DNA from: Chitinophagales bacterium
Lineage (GTDB): Bacteria > Bacteroidota > Bacteroidia > Chitinophagales > CAIOSU01
Length of the DNA: 64,000 nucleotides
Assembly: GCA_026003335.1 (NCBI GenBank)
Contig: BPHB01000001.1
Location: 1,510,591-1,574,590, forward strand
Direction of reading: 5' to 3'
Position numbers and translations under genes: made by a program
Shown here: piece by piece, positions 35,201-43,144 of the stretch
Numbering within the stretch: the first letter of the stretch is position 1
Layout of the letters: every line of letters starts with the position of its first letter
Notes under the pieces: generated by a model
Databases searched by the model: none
Told to the model about the DNA's origin: nothing
Seen by the model: the letters and a program-made list of their open reading frames with translations, nothing else

Positions 35201-35733
35201 ACGGTCAGCTCTACACTTATTTCCCTTCTGATGCCAATGGCGACACCCTGCCGCCCTATAATGCGAAAGCCAATCGTCCTGGTGGAGGGCAATATGCTTT
35301 CCAGTCTGCTGCAACCAATATACGCGGATTTGACCAAAATATCCGCAATGGCAACAGCTATGTGCTCTTCAACACCGAACTCCGCATTCCGATATTCTCC
35401 TATTTCAGCTCAACTATAAAATCTGAGTTTTTGAAACACTTTCAGCTTGTGGCTTTTATGGATGCCGGAACTGCCTGGGAAGGCGTTGACCCATGGAAAA
35501 CAGACACTCCTATCTCCAGTGAAGACTTTGGCCGCGACCCTGTTACCGTTCGGGTAAATTACTTCAAGAATCCGATAGTATTCAGCTATGGCCTGGGCTG
35601 CCGTTTCACTCCGCTCTTCAAGCTGTTTGGTCTTCTGGGCTATTACTGGCGGATTGATTTTGCCTGGGGAAATGACAGCGGAGTCACCAGCATGCGTCCG
35701 GTTATTCATTTTGCTTCAGGTTTTGATTTCTAA
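32293..35733 (+). CDS. Large exported PD40/TolB-like protein with C-terminal barrel-like region
   Basis: A 1146-residue exported protein. A Sec signal peptide covers residues 1-24 (ending near LLAQG). Residues about 60-230 resemble a peptidase MA-like domain, with PEWFTQGLASYLGE at 170-183, but the expected HExxH is HGLAQ (141-145), so it is probably not a working protease. Residues about 290-480 have WD40-like beta-propeller (PD40) repeats such as GRHLAFATNNRGLYRVRLLN, written here as HLAFATNNRGLYRVRLL, and TDFAYPLLAWSPDGKTLAVI. From about 690 it is rich in alternating beta strands ending in aromatic residues, like an outer-membrane barrel. Location in the outer membrane is inference; function is unknown. 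Confidence 0.75.
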   Translation: MPVRFFCAATVFLLTVTAQYLLAQGTQVPFGQNRVQYKKFEWSYYETDRVTTYFYLGGQDIGKFVMQFAGQELSRMENILETKLNKRVIILVYNDLSDLNQTNIGQNLDVVDLAGTTKIIDNKIFVYFDGNHQHLERQIRHGLAQIYINHILLGGYLQEVIQNSFLLNLPEWFTQGLASYLGENWSTELDNRLRDGILTGKYKKFSKLTGEDARFVGHALLHYVEEKYGRAAIPNLLYYSRQHRSIETGFLFVLGGSVRTVTQEWYRYCYDVFSEEKENRELPTDTNWIRLKRFRKQRHYEPKLSSDGRHLAFATNNRGLYRVRLLNYTTGKEKAVLRAGMKTTTLVTDFAYPLLAWSPDGKTLAVIFEKKDRLYLLLYNTETHQKIKQPITKFQQIHHFAFTDDPRVLVMAASNRGQSDLYTYVIPSTTVEQLTNDFYDDLHAGFIKLGDKRGILFVSNRTDTELKVQKLDSILPPNHYDLFFYDLLNRSGSLTRVTHTPLAIESEPVQLNDSLFAFLSDANGIMNRYAGYFKSVFAGYDTVYYFRDSVVTRPRWILPELPEEARENLDSLAIVPAYKDTALTFPISNFFTGILEHDLQPAAGKSLDMHLMASRYEFFLNEIPPSPSVVRLSPSYYQNFLTLQRKYAGKRSENGSQNNTQPESTELEDSTDYFFQTPFTVAPHLHVDDYTDFAEAEAGFAFHRLSRAKPYQIKLSTDYVQGNFLDNTILITRYQKYNPNGSLGYNFPALGPTISFGASELFEDHLIGGGFHFPYDFKGSEYFIVYDNLRKRLDKRFLYYRKVDTQTSFSVLGDREAQTRLKTNLAEVRLSYPFDVIKSVRATLGFRHENLIYSAVDDITLHLPNEKESWLYLRLEYVHDNTVGLGLLNLREGLRFRIYGELHKEVLFNERTVGRVNLTLPGFNNAYLIVLGADVRYYLKVHKNIIWANRLAWGSSLGNRRMLFYLGNVDGQLYTYFPSDANGDTLPPYNAKANRPGGGQYAFQSAATNIRGFDQNIRNGNSYVLFNTELRIPIFSYFSSTIKSEFLKHFQLVAFMDAGTAWEGVDPWKTDTPISSEDFGRDPVTVRVNYFKNPIVFSYGLGCRFTPLFKLFGLLGYYWRIDFAWGNDSGVTSMRPVIHFASGFDF

Positions 35734-35834
35734 TAGGCCGGCTTTTCATGCTATTGTGAACCAGCAACCGCTTTGTTCTGAGCGAACCGAGGCCTCTACA
35801 CTACCACCTTGCGTCAGGGCACTATCAAAAGCCA

Positions 35835-35842
35835 TAGCTTTG
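35835..35842 (+). promoter_or_regulatory. -7 promoter box (TAGCTTTG) for the EamA transporter
   Basis: A perfect TAnnTTTG match whose last base is seven bases before the ATG at 35850, implying an almost leaderless mRNA. Confidence 0.5.
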
Positions 35843-35849
35843 CGCAGCC

Positions 35850-36752
35850 ATGTCTCCTGCTGTGCGCACCCATCTTGCCCTGCTGGGCGCTAACCTGCTG
35901 TATGGCGGCAATTACAGTATTGCCAAGATTGCCATGCCTCACCCGATAGCTCCTTTTGGTTTCATAGCGATACGTGTCATTTGCGCAGTGTTTTTTTTTC
36001 ATGTAGTTCATTGGATATTTATCCGGGAAAAGGTGAGCCGCCAGGATCTTGGACGATTATTTCTTTGCGGTGTCTTCGGAGTAGCCCTCAATCAGCTTTC
36101 CTTTTTCAAAGGGCTGTCTCTCACCACTCCAATTAATGCCTCCCTGATGATGATTACCACACCCATAGCTGTGCTGCTTATTGCTTCGCTCAGCAAAGTG
36201 GAGCGGCTTACCGTTTCCAAAATATCAGGCATCCTGTGCGGAGCGGCCGGTGCGGCACTTATTATTCTGAACGGTCAACTGGATGCCTTACATCCACATG
36301 GCCAGCTGGGAGACATTTTTGTTTTAATCAACGCTACTTCCTACGCTGTATACCTCACGCTGGTAAAGCCCCTGATGGCACGCTATCACCCTCTGACGGT
36401 AGTGAAGTGGGCTTTTACGTTCGGTCTGCTCTTTGTGCTGCCGGCAGGGGGAAAACAACTGGCAGCTATTCCGTGGCATTCCCTGACTGTGCCTGCCTGG
36501 CTCAGCCTTGCATATGTGGTCATCGGAGCTACTTTCTTTACTTACCTGCTTAATGTGATTGCTCTCACCCGGGCCAATCCCTCACTGGTTGGTACGTATA
36601 TCTACCTGCAGCCCCTGATTGCTGCAACCATTGCCCTGACTCTGGGTCAGGAAGAGCTGAATGTGTTTAAGATAGGGGCTTCGGCTCTGATTTTTGCAGG
36701 TGTTTATCTGGTTAGCCTGCGGCAGGAAAAAAGAATCCCTATTCCACAGTAA
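35850..36752 (+). CDS. EamA/DMT family transporter
   Basis: A 300-residue inner-membrane protein with ten transmembrane helices arranged as two EamA repeats of about 140 residues. The first repeat holds NQLSFFKGLSLTTPINASLMM, written here as FFKGLSLTTPINASLM, and the second YLLNVIALTRANPSLVGTYI with the typical YLQPLIAATIALTLGQE. Members export or import small molecules such as amino acids and nucleosides; the substrate cannot be predicted. The 3' end overlaps the convergent glmS stop by 14 bases. Confidence 0.92.
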   Translation: MSPAVRTHLALLGANLLYGGNYSIAKIAMPHPIAPFGFIAIRVICAVFFFHVVHWIFIREKVSRQDLGRLFLCGVFGVALNQLSFFKGLSLTTPINASLMMITTPIAVLLIASLSKVERLTVSKISGILCGAAGAALIILNGQLDALHPHGQLGDIFVLINATSYAVYLTLVKPLMARYHPLTVVKWAFTFGLLFVLPAGGKQLAAIPWHSLTVPAWLSLAYVVIGATFFTYLLNVIALTRANPSLVGTYIYLQPLIAATIALTLGQEELNVFKIGASALIFAGVYLVSLRQEKRIPIPQ

Positions 36753-38577
36753 CGGATTTGGCAAGGTTTCTCGGCTGATCCACATTGCAGCCCCGGAGCA
36801 CTGCTATATGATAAGCCAGCAATTGCAGCGGAATGACGGAAAGTAAGGGGGTAAGCGGTTCTTCCGTTTCAGGTATTTCAATCACGAATTCGGCAATATT
36901 TTTAATCACCTCATCGCCCTTTGAAACTATAGCGATAACTCTGCCTTTGCGGGCTTTAACTTCCTGAATATTACTGAGGATTTTGTCATACGCGCTTACG
37001 TTAGTAGCCAGGAAAACCACCGGCATGGCTTCATCAATAAGTGCAATAGGCCCATGCTTCATTTCTGCAGCCGGATACCCTTCAGCATGGATATAGGAGA
37101 TTTCTTTCAGTTTGAGCGCTCCTTCCAGTGCTACCGGGAAATTATACCCCCGTCCCAGATACAAAAAGTTGGAAGACTCGGCAAAGGTATGGGCTATTTC
37201 ACGAATACGCTGATTGTTTTCAAGCACCTGTTTTATCTTTTCAGGAATCTGGTTCAGTTCTTTGAGTAATTGCATATAGCGGGATTCGGACAGAGAACCG
37301 TTTTCATAGCCCAATGATAAAGCCATAAGGGTCAGCACGGTTACCTGAGCCGTAAATGCTTTGGTGGAAGCCACGCCTATTTCCGGTCCGGCATGGGTAT
37401 AAATGCCGGCATGTGTGGTGCGGGCAATGGAAGATCCCACCACATTGCAGATACCCAGAATGGTTGCCCCTTTGGCTTTTGCCAGTTCAATGGCTGCCAA
37501 GGTATCGGCTGTTTCCCCGGATTGGGAAATAGCTATTACAATATCATCTTCATAAAGGATGGGGTTGCGGTAGCGGAATTCAGAGGCATAATCCACTTCC
37601 ACAGGTATGCGCGCCAGATCTTCCAGCAGATATTCTCCTACAAGAGCGGCATGCCAGGAGGTGCCGCAGGCCGTCATCACGATGCGTCTGGCACGCAGCA
37701 GCTTTTCAAAATAATCCTTTATGCCGCCCAACTGTACCAGACCCCGTTGAACATTCAGCCGTCCGCGCATACTGTCTCTTACCGAATCGGGCTGCTCATA
37801 AATCTCCTTCAGCATGAAGTGGTCAAAGCCACCCTTTTCCAGCATTTCCAACTGCAACTCCAGTTCCTGCACATAGGGTGTTTTATTCTTGTTATGAATT
37901 GTCTTGATGCTGAGTTGACCGTTGCGGGTTACCACGGCTATTTCTTCATCATTGAGATAAACTACGTTTTTGGTATGTTCCACAATGGGTGTGGGATCGG
38001 AGGCCAGGAAAAATTCATTTTCTCCGATACCGATAACCAGCGGGCTTCCCTTACGGGCTGCTATGAGCTGATTGGGGCTATCTTTTGCAAGCAGGACGAT
38101 GGCATAAGCGCCCACCACTTCATTGAGCGCCAGCCTTACGGCTTCGGCAAGGTCAACGTTGCTGTTTTTCTGAATGTCTTCAATCAGATTGACCAGCACT
38201 TCGGTATCCGTATCGGTGATAAAACGGTGGCCCCGACTGAGGAGTTCTTCCTTTAGGGAAGCATAGTTCTCTATGATTCCGTTATGGATAATGGTGATGT
38301 TTCCGGATTCAGAAACATGCGGATGAGCATTTATATCGTTGGGTGCTCCATGGGTGGCCCAGCGGGTATGCCCGATGCCTACGGTGCCGGACGTATCCTG
38401 ACCCTGCACATGATTTTCCAGGTCAGTAACTTTACCGGCACACTTGTATACATGCAGTCCATTGTTAAACAAAGCAATACCAGCACTATCATATCCGCGA
38501 TACTCCAGGCGTTTGAGTCCATTAATCAAAATGGGATAAGCAGGCCGGTGCCCAATGTAGCCAACGATGCCGCACAT
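36739..38577 (-). CDS. glmS: Glutamine--fructose-6-phosphate aminotransferase (isomerizing)
   Basis: Makes glucosamine 6-phosphate from fructose 6-phosphate and glutamine, the entry step to UDP-GlcNAc for peptidoglycan and other glycans. The 612-residue length is standard. The N-terminal nucleophile is Cys2 in MCGIVGYIG, with the glutaminase motifs GYDSAGIAL, HTRWATHGAP and HNGIIENY. Two SIS domains follow (SQSGETADTLAAI, GPEIGVASTKAFTAQ and YLGRGYNFPVALEGALKLKE), ending with the conserved NLAKSVTVE. It lies seven bases after a DUF4270 gene and below a glycogen-synthase-like gene on the same strand, a familiar Bacteroidota grouping. Confidence 0.97.
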   Translation of the reverse strand: MCGIVGYIGHRPAYPILINGLKRLEYRGYDSAGIALFNNGLHVYKCAGKVTDLENHVQGQDTSGTVGIGHTRWATHGAPNDINAHPHVSESGNITIIHNGIIENYASLKEELLSRGHRFITDTDTEVLVNLIEDIQKNSNVDLAEAVRLALNEVVGAYAIVLLAKDSPNQLIAARKGSPLVIGIGENEFFLASDPTPIVEHTKNVVYLNDEEIAVVTRNGQLSIKTIHNKNKTPYVQELELQLEMLEKGGFDHFMLKEIYEQPDSVRDSMRGRLNVQRGLVQLGGIKDYFEKLLRARRIVMTACGTSWHAALVGEYLLEDLARIPVEVDYASEFRYRNPILYEDDIVIAISQSGETADTLAAIELAKAKGATILGICNVVGSSIARTTHAGIYTHAGPEIGVASTKAFTAQVTVLTLMALSLGYENGSLSESRYMQLLKELNQIPEKIKQVLENNQRIREIAHTFAESSNFLYLGRGYNFPVALEGALKLKEISYIHAEGYPAAEMKHGPIALIDEAMPVVFLATNVSAYDKILSNIQEVKARKGRVIAIVSKGDEVIKNIAEFVIEIPETEEPLTPLLSVIPLQLLAYHIAVLRGCNVDQPRNLAKSVTVE

Positions 38578-38583
38578 ATTGGT

Positions 38584-39912
38584 TTATTCTATTACGGTAT
38601 AAGTTAGATTTAATTTTATGGCGTAACGGGAATGGTTGCTCCCTCCTGCCACAAGCCGACCTGCGTTCAGACGTTCTACATAACTCAGGCTGATCCCTGA
38701 ACGCAACCCGTTGACTATAAAGATACCATAATCTTTTTTTCCGTGTATGACCTCCTGATAGTACCGGCTGAGACTGAAAGAATAACGGCCCACCTGGGTA
38801 TGGAGCAGACTGTCAAAGGCTTCCGATCGCGTTCCTCCCGAAATGGTGATGGACCTGACCTGGTCGGTTACTCCATCCACAACGGGATTACCTTCTTCAT
38901 CAGCACTGAACAACACCAGGTTATTCGGAGGCTGCAGGAAGGCGGTTGCCCTGTTTTTATCGGGAAGCTGCGTTAATACCAGCTCGGCTTTGTTTATAGC
39001 AATATTGCCAAGATTTGCTAGATAAGGCACTTTACATTTCACACTGAGCCCGGCCAGGCCTTTTATAAAAACCAGGCTATCTCCCTTGAGGCTGTCGGGC
39101 CGGTAAATGAACTGTGCCGCCCGGGCATGGGAATAATCATGACTAAAATGATTCAGCCCGTCATCCGCCTCAAAGCGAAATACATGATTACTGGTAGAAT
39201 CGTGTGCATACAGAGTAATACGGGAGTAGGAAGAATTGGTAGTCACAAATACCAATCCTTTACCTCCCCGCGCTGCGTTGCTCCTCACATAAAGGCCTTT
39301 AAAGAAGTTTCTGAAATTTGCCTCATTCAGCAAATCGGTTTGTGAGGCATTGAGCAGCTTTTGCCCAAAGCTGTCATCCAGACGGATGCGCAGATGAGGA
39401 AGCAACGTATCGCCAGGTAAGTTGAAATTCTCCGTAGTGTTGGGTATAATGATATTGCTGCCGATTACCGATGCCCCTACCGCAAAGGTAGAATTGGTTT
39501 TATAGGTTACTGAATCCACTATAGGTTCCAGCATTTCGTAAACCTCAAACTCCTGCGGAGTGAGGCTGTCGCCATACAGGTAGGAGTACCGTAAAGAGAG
39601 CACTACCGAATCCAGTACCAGCGATGCAGGAAACGAAAAACTGTCATTCGGCAGACTGAAAGGGATATAAACGGAAGCATCGGTGCGGCCCAGTTCAGGA
39701 TCATCGGTGATGCCTAGGGCCAACAACGAGCGTGCGGTTATCTCATAAGGCGCGTCCTGAACGGTATAGGCTACAACAGTCAGTGTATCGGTAAATCTTA
39801 CCTCTCCTTCTGATTCGGGAAGGAGTAGGCTATTTTCAATAACCGGTTTTTTACAGGCATTGCACAAAACAACAGCTGCACAGAAAATCAGTAGTGCGCG
39901 TTTAACAGTCAT
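38584..39912 (-). CDS. DUF4270 family lipoprotein
   Basis: A 442-residue exported protein. Residues 1-20 form a lipoprotein signal with lipobox CNAC (Cys20). The body is a string of beta strands typical of DUF4270, with TLTVVAYTVQDAPYEI, GRTDASVYIPFSLPN and a C-terminal RYAIKLNLTYTVIE. Members are restricted to Bacteroidota and have no known function; surface attachment is likely. It sits between glmS and the glycogen-synthase-like gene on the same strand with short gaps, so all three probably share the promoter at 40794. Confidence 0.85.
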   Translation of the reverse strand: MTVKRALLIFCAAVVLCNACKKPVIENSLLLPESEGEVRFTDTLTVVAYTVQDAPYEITARSLLALGITDDPELGRTDASVYIPFSLPNDSFSFPASLVLDSVVLSLRYSYLYGDSLTPQEFEVYEMLEPIVDSVTYKTNSTFAVGASVIGSNIIIPNTTENFNLPGDTLLPHLRIRLDDSFGQKLLNASQTDLLNEANFRNFFKGLYVRSNAARGGKGLVFVTTNSSYSRITLYAHDSTSNHVFRFEADDGLNHFSHDYSHARAAQFIYRPDSLKGDSLVFIKGLAGLSVKCKVPYLANLGNIAINKAELVLTQLPDKNRATAFLQPPNNLVLFSADEEGNPVVDGVTDQVRSITISGGTRSEAFDSLLHTQVGRYSFSLSRYYQEVIHGKKDYGIFIVNGLRSGISLSYVERLNAGRLVAGGSNHSRYAIKLNLTYTVIE

Positions 39913-39930
39913 TCTGATAGCTTTCCGCTT

Positions 39931-40746
39931 TTACTTGCTCTCCAGCAGTGATTTATAAAACTTCTCATAGGCTTCTTTAAACGCATCTTCTGCCTGATAG
40001 CCCAGCACCGGTTTTCCATTTTTATTCAGCAAAGCATTCACTTCCTTGGCAATGTTCTTGCTGCCTATAATCACTGCATCGGCAAAAGTTGACCCCCCCA
40101 GGTCAAGACCAACGTTGGTGGCTTTTTCAAAAAACTTCAGTTCCGACTTGCTGACATTTTCCGTGCCGCCAATTTTCTTCAGAAACTCTTTGGATAAGGT
40201 TTCCTTAAACTGAGGCTCATATACTGAATACACGGTTTTTGTATTTCTGAACACCGGGTCATCTTTATAGATGGTCTTCAGATAATAAGGAATTAAGCTG
40301 GTCATCCACCCATGGCAATGAATGATATGCGGGGGCCAGCCGAACTTCTTGACTGTTTCCAGTACGCCTTTGCAGAAAAAGATCATGCGGTCTTCATTGT
40401 CGGGAAAAAACACCTGCTTTTTGTCCCGGAATACGGCCTTCCTTTCGAACAGCTCGTCATTGTCCAAAAAATAAACCTGCAACCGGATACCCGGCAAAGA
40501 AGCTACTTTAATGATGAGAGGATAATCCTCATCCCCTACTGAGATATTTATACCCGAAAGGCGCACTACCTCATGCAGGCGATTGCGTCTTTGATTGATG
40601 TTTCCGAAACGGGGCATCAGCACCCGGATATCCATGCCGCTTTCAAAAATGTGGTGGGGAAGCGTACTTGTAACCTTTGCGATTTCTGTTTCAAGAAGGT
40701 AAGGTTGCATTTCCTGGGTTACGATCAGAATGCGTTTTTTTTCCAT
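39931..40746 (-). CDS. Glycogen/starch synthase-like protein (GT5 N-terminal domain only)
   Basis: A 271-residue cytosolic protein with only the N-terminal Rossmann domain of GT5 glycogen synthases, about half of the roughly 480 residues of GlgA. KRILIVTQEMQPYL, GMDIRVLMPRFG, QVYFLDN and PHIIHCHGWMTSLIPYYLK match the fold. The usual KxGGLgD nucleotide-sugar element after the first strand is replaced by LLETEIAKVTSTLP, and no C-terminal donor-binding domain is present. Catalysis as a normal synthase is therefore doubtful. The protein is common in Bacteroidota beside panC, as here (divergent). A regulatory or single-domain transferase role is speculation. Confidence 0.85.
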   Translation of the reverse strand: MEKKRILIVTQEMQPYLLETEIAKVTSTLPHHIFESGMDIRVLMPRFGNINQRRNRLHEVVRLSGINISVGDEDYPLIIKVASLPGIRLQVYFLDNDELFERKAVFRDKKQVFFPDNEDRMIFFCKGVLETVKKFGWPPHIIHCHGWMTSLIPYYLKTIYKDDPVFRNTKTVYSVYEPQFKETLSKEFLKKIGGTENVSKSELKFFEKATNVGLDLGGSTFADAVIIGSKNIAKEVNALLNKNGKPVLGYQAEDAFKEAYEKFYKSLLESK

Positions 40747-40793
40747 AGAACTAGATTTAAGATTCTAAAAATAATGGCTTTCTTTGCGGACTG

Positions 40794-40801
40794 CAAAGAT
40801 A
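40794..40801 (-). promoter_or_regulatory. -7 promoter box (TATCTTTG) for the GT5-like/DUF4270/glmS unit
   Basis: A perfect TAnnTTTG match on the minus strand, 47 bases before the ATG at 40746. It is followed on the plus side by an AAAAATCA/TGATTTTT palindrome (about 40804-40820), lying between divergent genes. Confidence 0.5.
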
Positions 40802-40872
40802 ACAAAAATCACTGATTTTTAATGGATTGGGTAAGTCTGTAGCTTCAATCCTCACCTGAATGGAAAAACAAC

Positions 40873-41724
40873 ATGCTGATTTTCAAAACGGTTAATGAAC
40901 TCAGCAGGTATCTGCAAACCTTAAAACGCGCGGGCAGGCGCATCGGTTTTGTTCCAACCATGGGGGCCCTCCATGCCGGCCACCTTAGTCTGGTGAAAAC
41001 AGCTTTGGGCGAAAACGATTTTTGTATAGTGAGCATTTTTGTCAACCCTGCTCAGTTCAACGACCCGGCAGATCTGAATCGCTATCCGCGCACGTTTGAA
41101 AGGGATCTCGAACTGCTGCTGTCGGAAGGCTGCCATGCTCTTTTTTTTCCTGAAGTGGAGGAAATCTATCCCGCGCATCTGGATATCCGGGTAGATGTGT
41201 CGTTTGGTTTTTTATTCCAAACCATGGAGGCCCTGCATCGCCCCGGCCATTTTGAAGGAGTTGTAAAAGCGGTAAAACGCCTGCTGGATATAGTGGAACC
41301 CCACAATCTGTATATGGGCCAAAAAGATTATCAGCAGTTCCTTATCGTTCAGCGGATGATTGAAGCCTTGCACCTACCGGTGAGGCTTGTTTTGTGCCCT
41401 ACAGTCCGCGAACCGGACGGACTGGCCTTGAGCTCACGCAACCAATTATTAAGCCCGCAAGAGCGGGAGGCCGCCCGGCAGATTTCCAGAACTTTATTTC
41501 AGGCAGCCGAAAAGCTGAAACAAGGGCTCCCGCTGGATAGCATCCGGGCTGAAAGTGTGAATGATTTGAAAAAAGAGCCTTTACTGCAACCCGAATATTT
41601 TGAGATAGCCAATGCTGTTACCCTCCGGCCGTTGCAGGAGGCTGAGACGACTGGCGGGATAATAATTTGCACTGCCGTAAAAGCAGGAACCGTGCGTCTG
41701 ATTGATAATGTAATGATTGCTTAA
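40873..41724 (+). CDS. panC: Pantothenate synthetase
   Basis: Condenses pantoate and beta-alanine with ATP in the last step of pantothenate synthesis. The 283-residue length is standard. The HIGH-type nucleotidyl motif is PTMGALHAGHLSL (28-40). Other family marks are IFVNPAQFNDP, LYPAHL-like YPAHLDI, GHFEGV, LYMGQKDYQQF, and REPDGLALSSRN. Its stop codon TAA forms the first bases of the panD promoter box, and panD starts 12 bases later. The gene is divergent from the glycogen-synthase-like gene. Confidence 0.97.
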   Translation: MLIFKTVNELSRYLQTLKRAGRRIGFVPTMGALHAGHLSLVKTALGENDFCIVSIFVNPAQFNDPADLNRYPRTFERDLELLLSEGCHALFFPEVEEIYPAHLDIRVDVSFGFLFQTMEALHRPGHFEGVVKAVKRLLDIVEPHNLYMGQKDYQQFLIVQRMIEALHLPVRLVLCPTVREPDGLALSSRNQLLSPQEREAARQISRTLFQAAEKLKQGLPLDSIRAESVNDLKKEPLLQPEYFEIANAVTLRPLQEAETTGGIIICTAVKAGTVRLIDNVMIA

Positions 41725-41729
41725 CTTTG
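41722..41729 (+). promoter_or_regulatory. -7 promoter box (TAACTTTG) for panD, overlapping the panC stop
   Basis: A perfect TAnnTTTG match that begins with the panC stop codon and ends seven bases before the panD ATG. A transcript from here would be nearly leaderless. Confidence 0.55.
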
Positions 41730-41736
41730 CCGCGCC

Positions 41737-42081
41737 ATGATGATAGAAGTAGTTAAATCCAAAATCCACCGCGTCAGGGTTACGGAGGCCAATCTGGACT
41801 ATGTCGGCAGCATCACCATTGATGAAGATCTGATGGATGCAGCCAATATCATTGAAAACGAAAAGGTGCAGGTTGTGAACGTCAATAACGGGGAACGCCT
41901 GGAGACATTTGTTATCAAAGGCCAGAGAGGAAGTGGAGTTATCTGCCTGAACGGTCCTGCTGCCCGTAAGTGTCAGGTAAATGACATCGTCATTATTATT
42001 TCCTATGCCGCTATGGACTTTGAGAAAGCCAAAAGACACACCCCGGTGATTATCTTCCCGAAAGACAATAAGCTAAGCTGA
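41737..42081 (+). CDS. panD: Aspartate 1-decarboxylase
   Basis: A pyruvoyl-dependent enzyme that makes beta-alanine from aspartate, feeding the panC reaction. The 114-residue proenzyme has the self-cleavage site Gly24-Ser25 in [17 protein letters not shown] and the catalytic/cleavage region [22 protein letters not shown] and [17 protein letters not shown], broken here as ICLNGPAA. The start [16 protein letters not shown] matches the family. It follows panC with 12 bases between and carries its own promoter box. Confidence 0.96.
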   Translation: MMIEVVKSKIHRVRVTEANLDYVGSITIDEDLMDAANIIENEKVQVVNVNNGERLETFVIKGQRGSGVICLNGPAARKCQVNDIVIIISYAAMDFEKAKRHTPVIIFPKDNKLS

Positions 42082-42085
42082 TTTC

Positions 42086-43144
42086 TTGAAGAAAAATCTT
42101 TTTTCGGCCGTTAAAGTTATTTTCTTTCTCGGCATAGGCCTGTTGCTCATCTGGCTTGTAGTAAAAGACCTGAATGCAGAACAGCGCAGTCAGATTCTTC
42201 AGGCCTTCAGAGAGGCAAACTACTGGTGGCTCATCCCTTCGGCTATTGTGGCTTTTGCCTCGCATTACAGCAGGGCGGTGCGTTGGAATATGATGCTGCG
42301 TCCCATGGGCTACAACCCCTCGGCAACCAACTCCTTTCTGGCTGTAATGATTGGCTATCTGGCCAATCTGGCTGTACCTCGTCTGGGTGAAATCACCCGC
42401 TGCGGCATACTCAACCGCTATGAAAAGGTACCTATTTACAAATCAGTGGGTACCGTAGTAACGGAACGCGCCATTGACCTGATTATACTCTTTCTGCTGT
42501 TTCTGTTTGTTTTTCTGGCAGAATTCAACCGGCTGGGCGACTATGCCTCCCGTGAAATTCTGGTTCCGCTGCGGGGAAAATTGTTATCCACAGCAGCGCA
42601 GGGACCCAAGTTACTGCTTGCAGCAGCTCTGGTTTTGGTGACCCTATCTGTTCTTTATCTTGTAAGAAAAAAGCTGAAAAACCTGAGCATTATTAAGCGC
42701 ATATTCGGTATGATACTGGGCTTTGCCGAAGGCCTCAAGGCAATTAAAAACGTAGAGCGCCCCTTTATTTTCCTGTTCCACTCCCTATTCATCTGGGCCG
42801 GATATTTATTCATGCTGTATTTCTGTTTTTTCTGTCTGCCGGAAACATCCTCACTCGGATTGGGAGCAGCTGTTTCGCTGCTGGCATTTGGCAGCCTCGC
42901 CATGATTGCCACTCCCGGAGGCATAGGTACTTACCCTATCATTATGCAAATGATATTGATGCGTTATCTGCTCCCGGCAGACCCTGCAACTAACTCTGCT
43001 GCCGATGCCGAATTACTTCGGCTCAAGGCCTATGCCTTTGGCTGGATAGCCTGGAGCGGACAAACTCTTATGATCATTATCGTGGGGCTTATTTCCCTGC
43101 TCATTCTTCCCTTGATAAACCGTCAAAAAGATGGACAAGACTAA
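42086..43144 (+). CDS. Flippase-like (LPG synthase TM region/UPF0104) membrane protein, second copy
   Basis: A 352-residue protein with about eight transmembrane helices. It shows the family signature IATPGGIGTYPIIMQ near residue 275, plus SAIVAFASHYSRAVRWNMML and GYLANLAVPRLGEITRC, written here as YLANLAVPRLGEITR, at the N-terminal half. Translation must start at TTG 42086, five bases after the panD stop, because no in-frame ATG precedes the first helix. It overlaps the rfaE2 start by 14 bases. Lipid or polyprenol-linked substrate translocation is the general family role; the substrate is unknown. Confidence 0.86.
   Translation: MKKNLFSAVKVIFFLGIGLLLIWLVVKDLNAEQRSQILQAFREANYWWLIPSAIVAFASHYSRAVRWNMMLRPMGYNPSATNSFLAVMIGYLANLAVPRLGEITRCGILNRYEKVPIYKSVGTVVTERAIDLIILFLLFLFVFLAEFNRLGDYASREILVPLRGKLLSTAAQGPKLLLAAALVLVTLSVLYLVRKKLKNLSIIKRIFGMILGFAEGLKAIKNVERPFIFLFHSLFIWAGYLFMLYFCFFCLPETSSLGLGAAVSLLAFGSLAMIATPGGIGTYPIIMQMILMRYLLPADPATNSAADAELLRLKAYAFGWIAWSGQTLMIIIVGLISLLILPLINRQKDGQD

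Noticed and set aside
37393-38256. A 287-codon plus-strand frame opposite glmS
   Set aside because: It is the complement of a strongly conserved gene and reads as a Cys/His/Gln-rich low-meaning sequence, a typical shadow.
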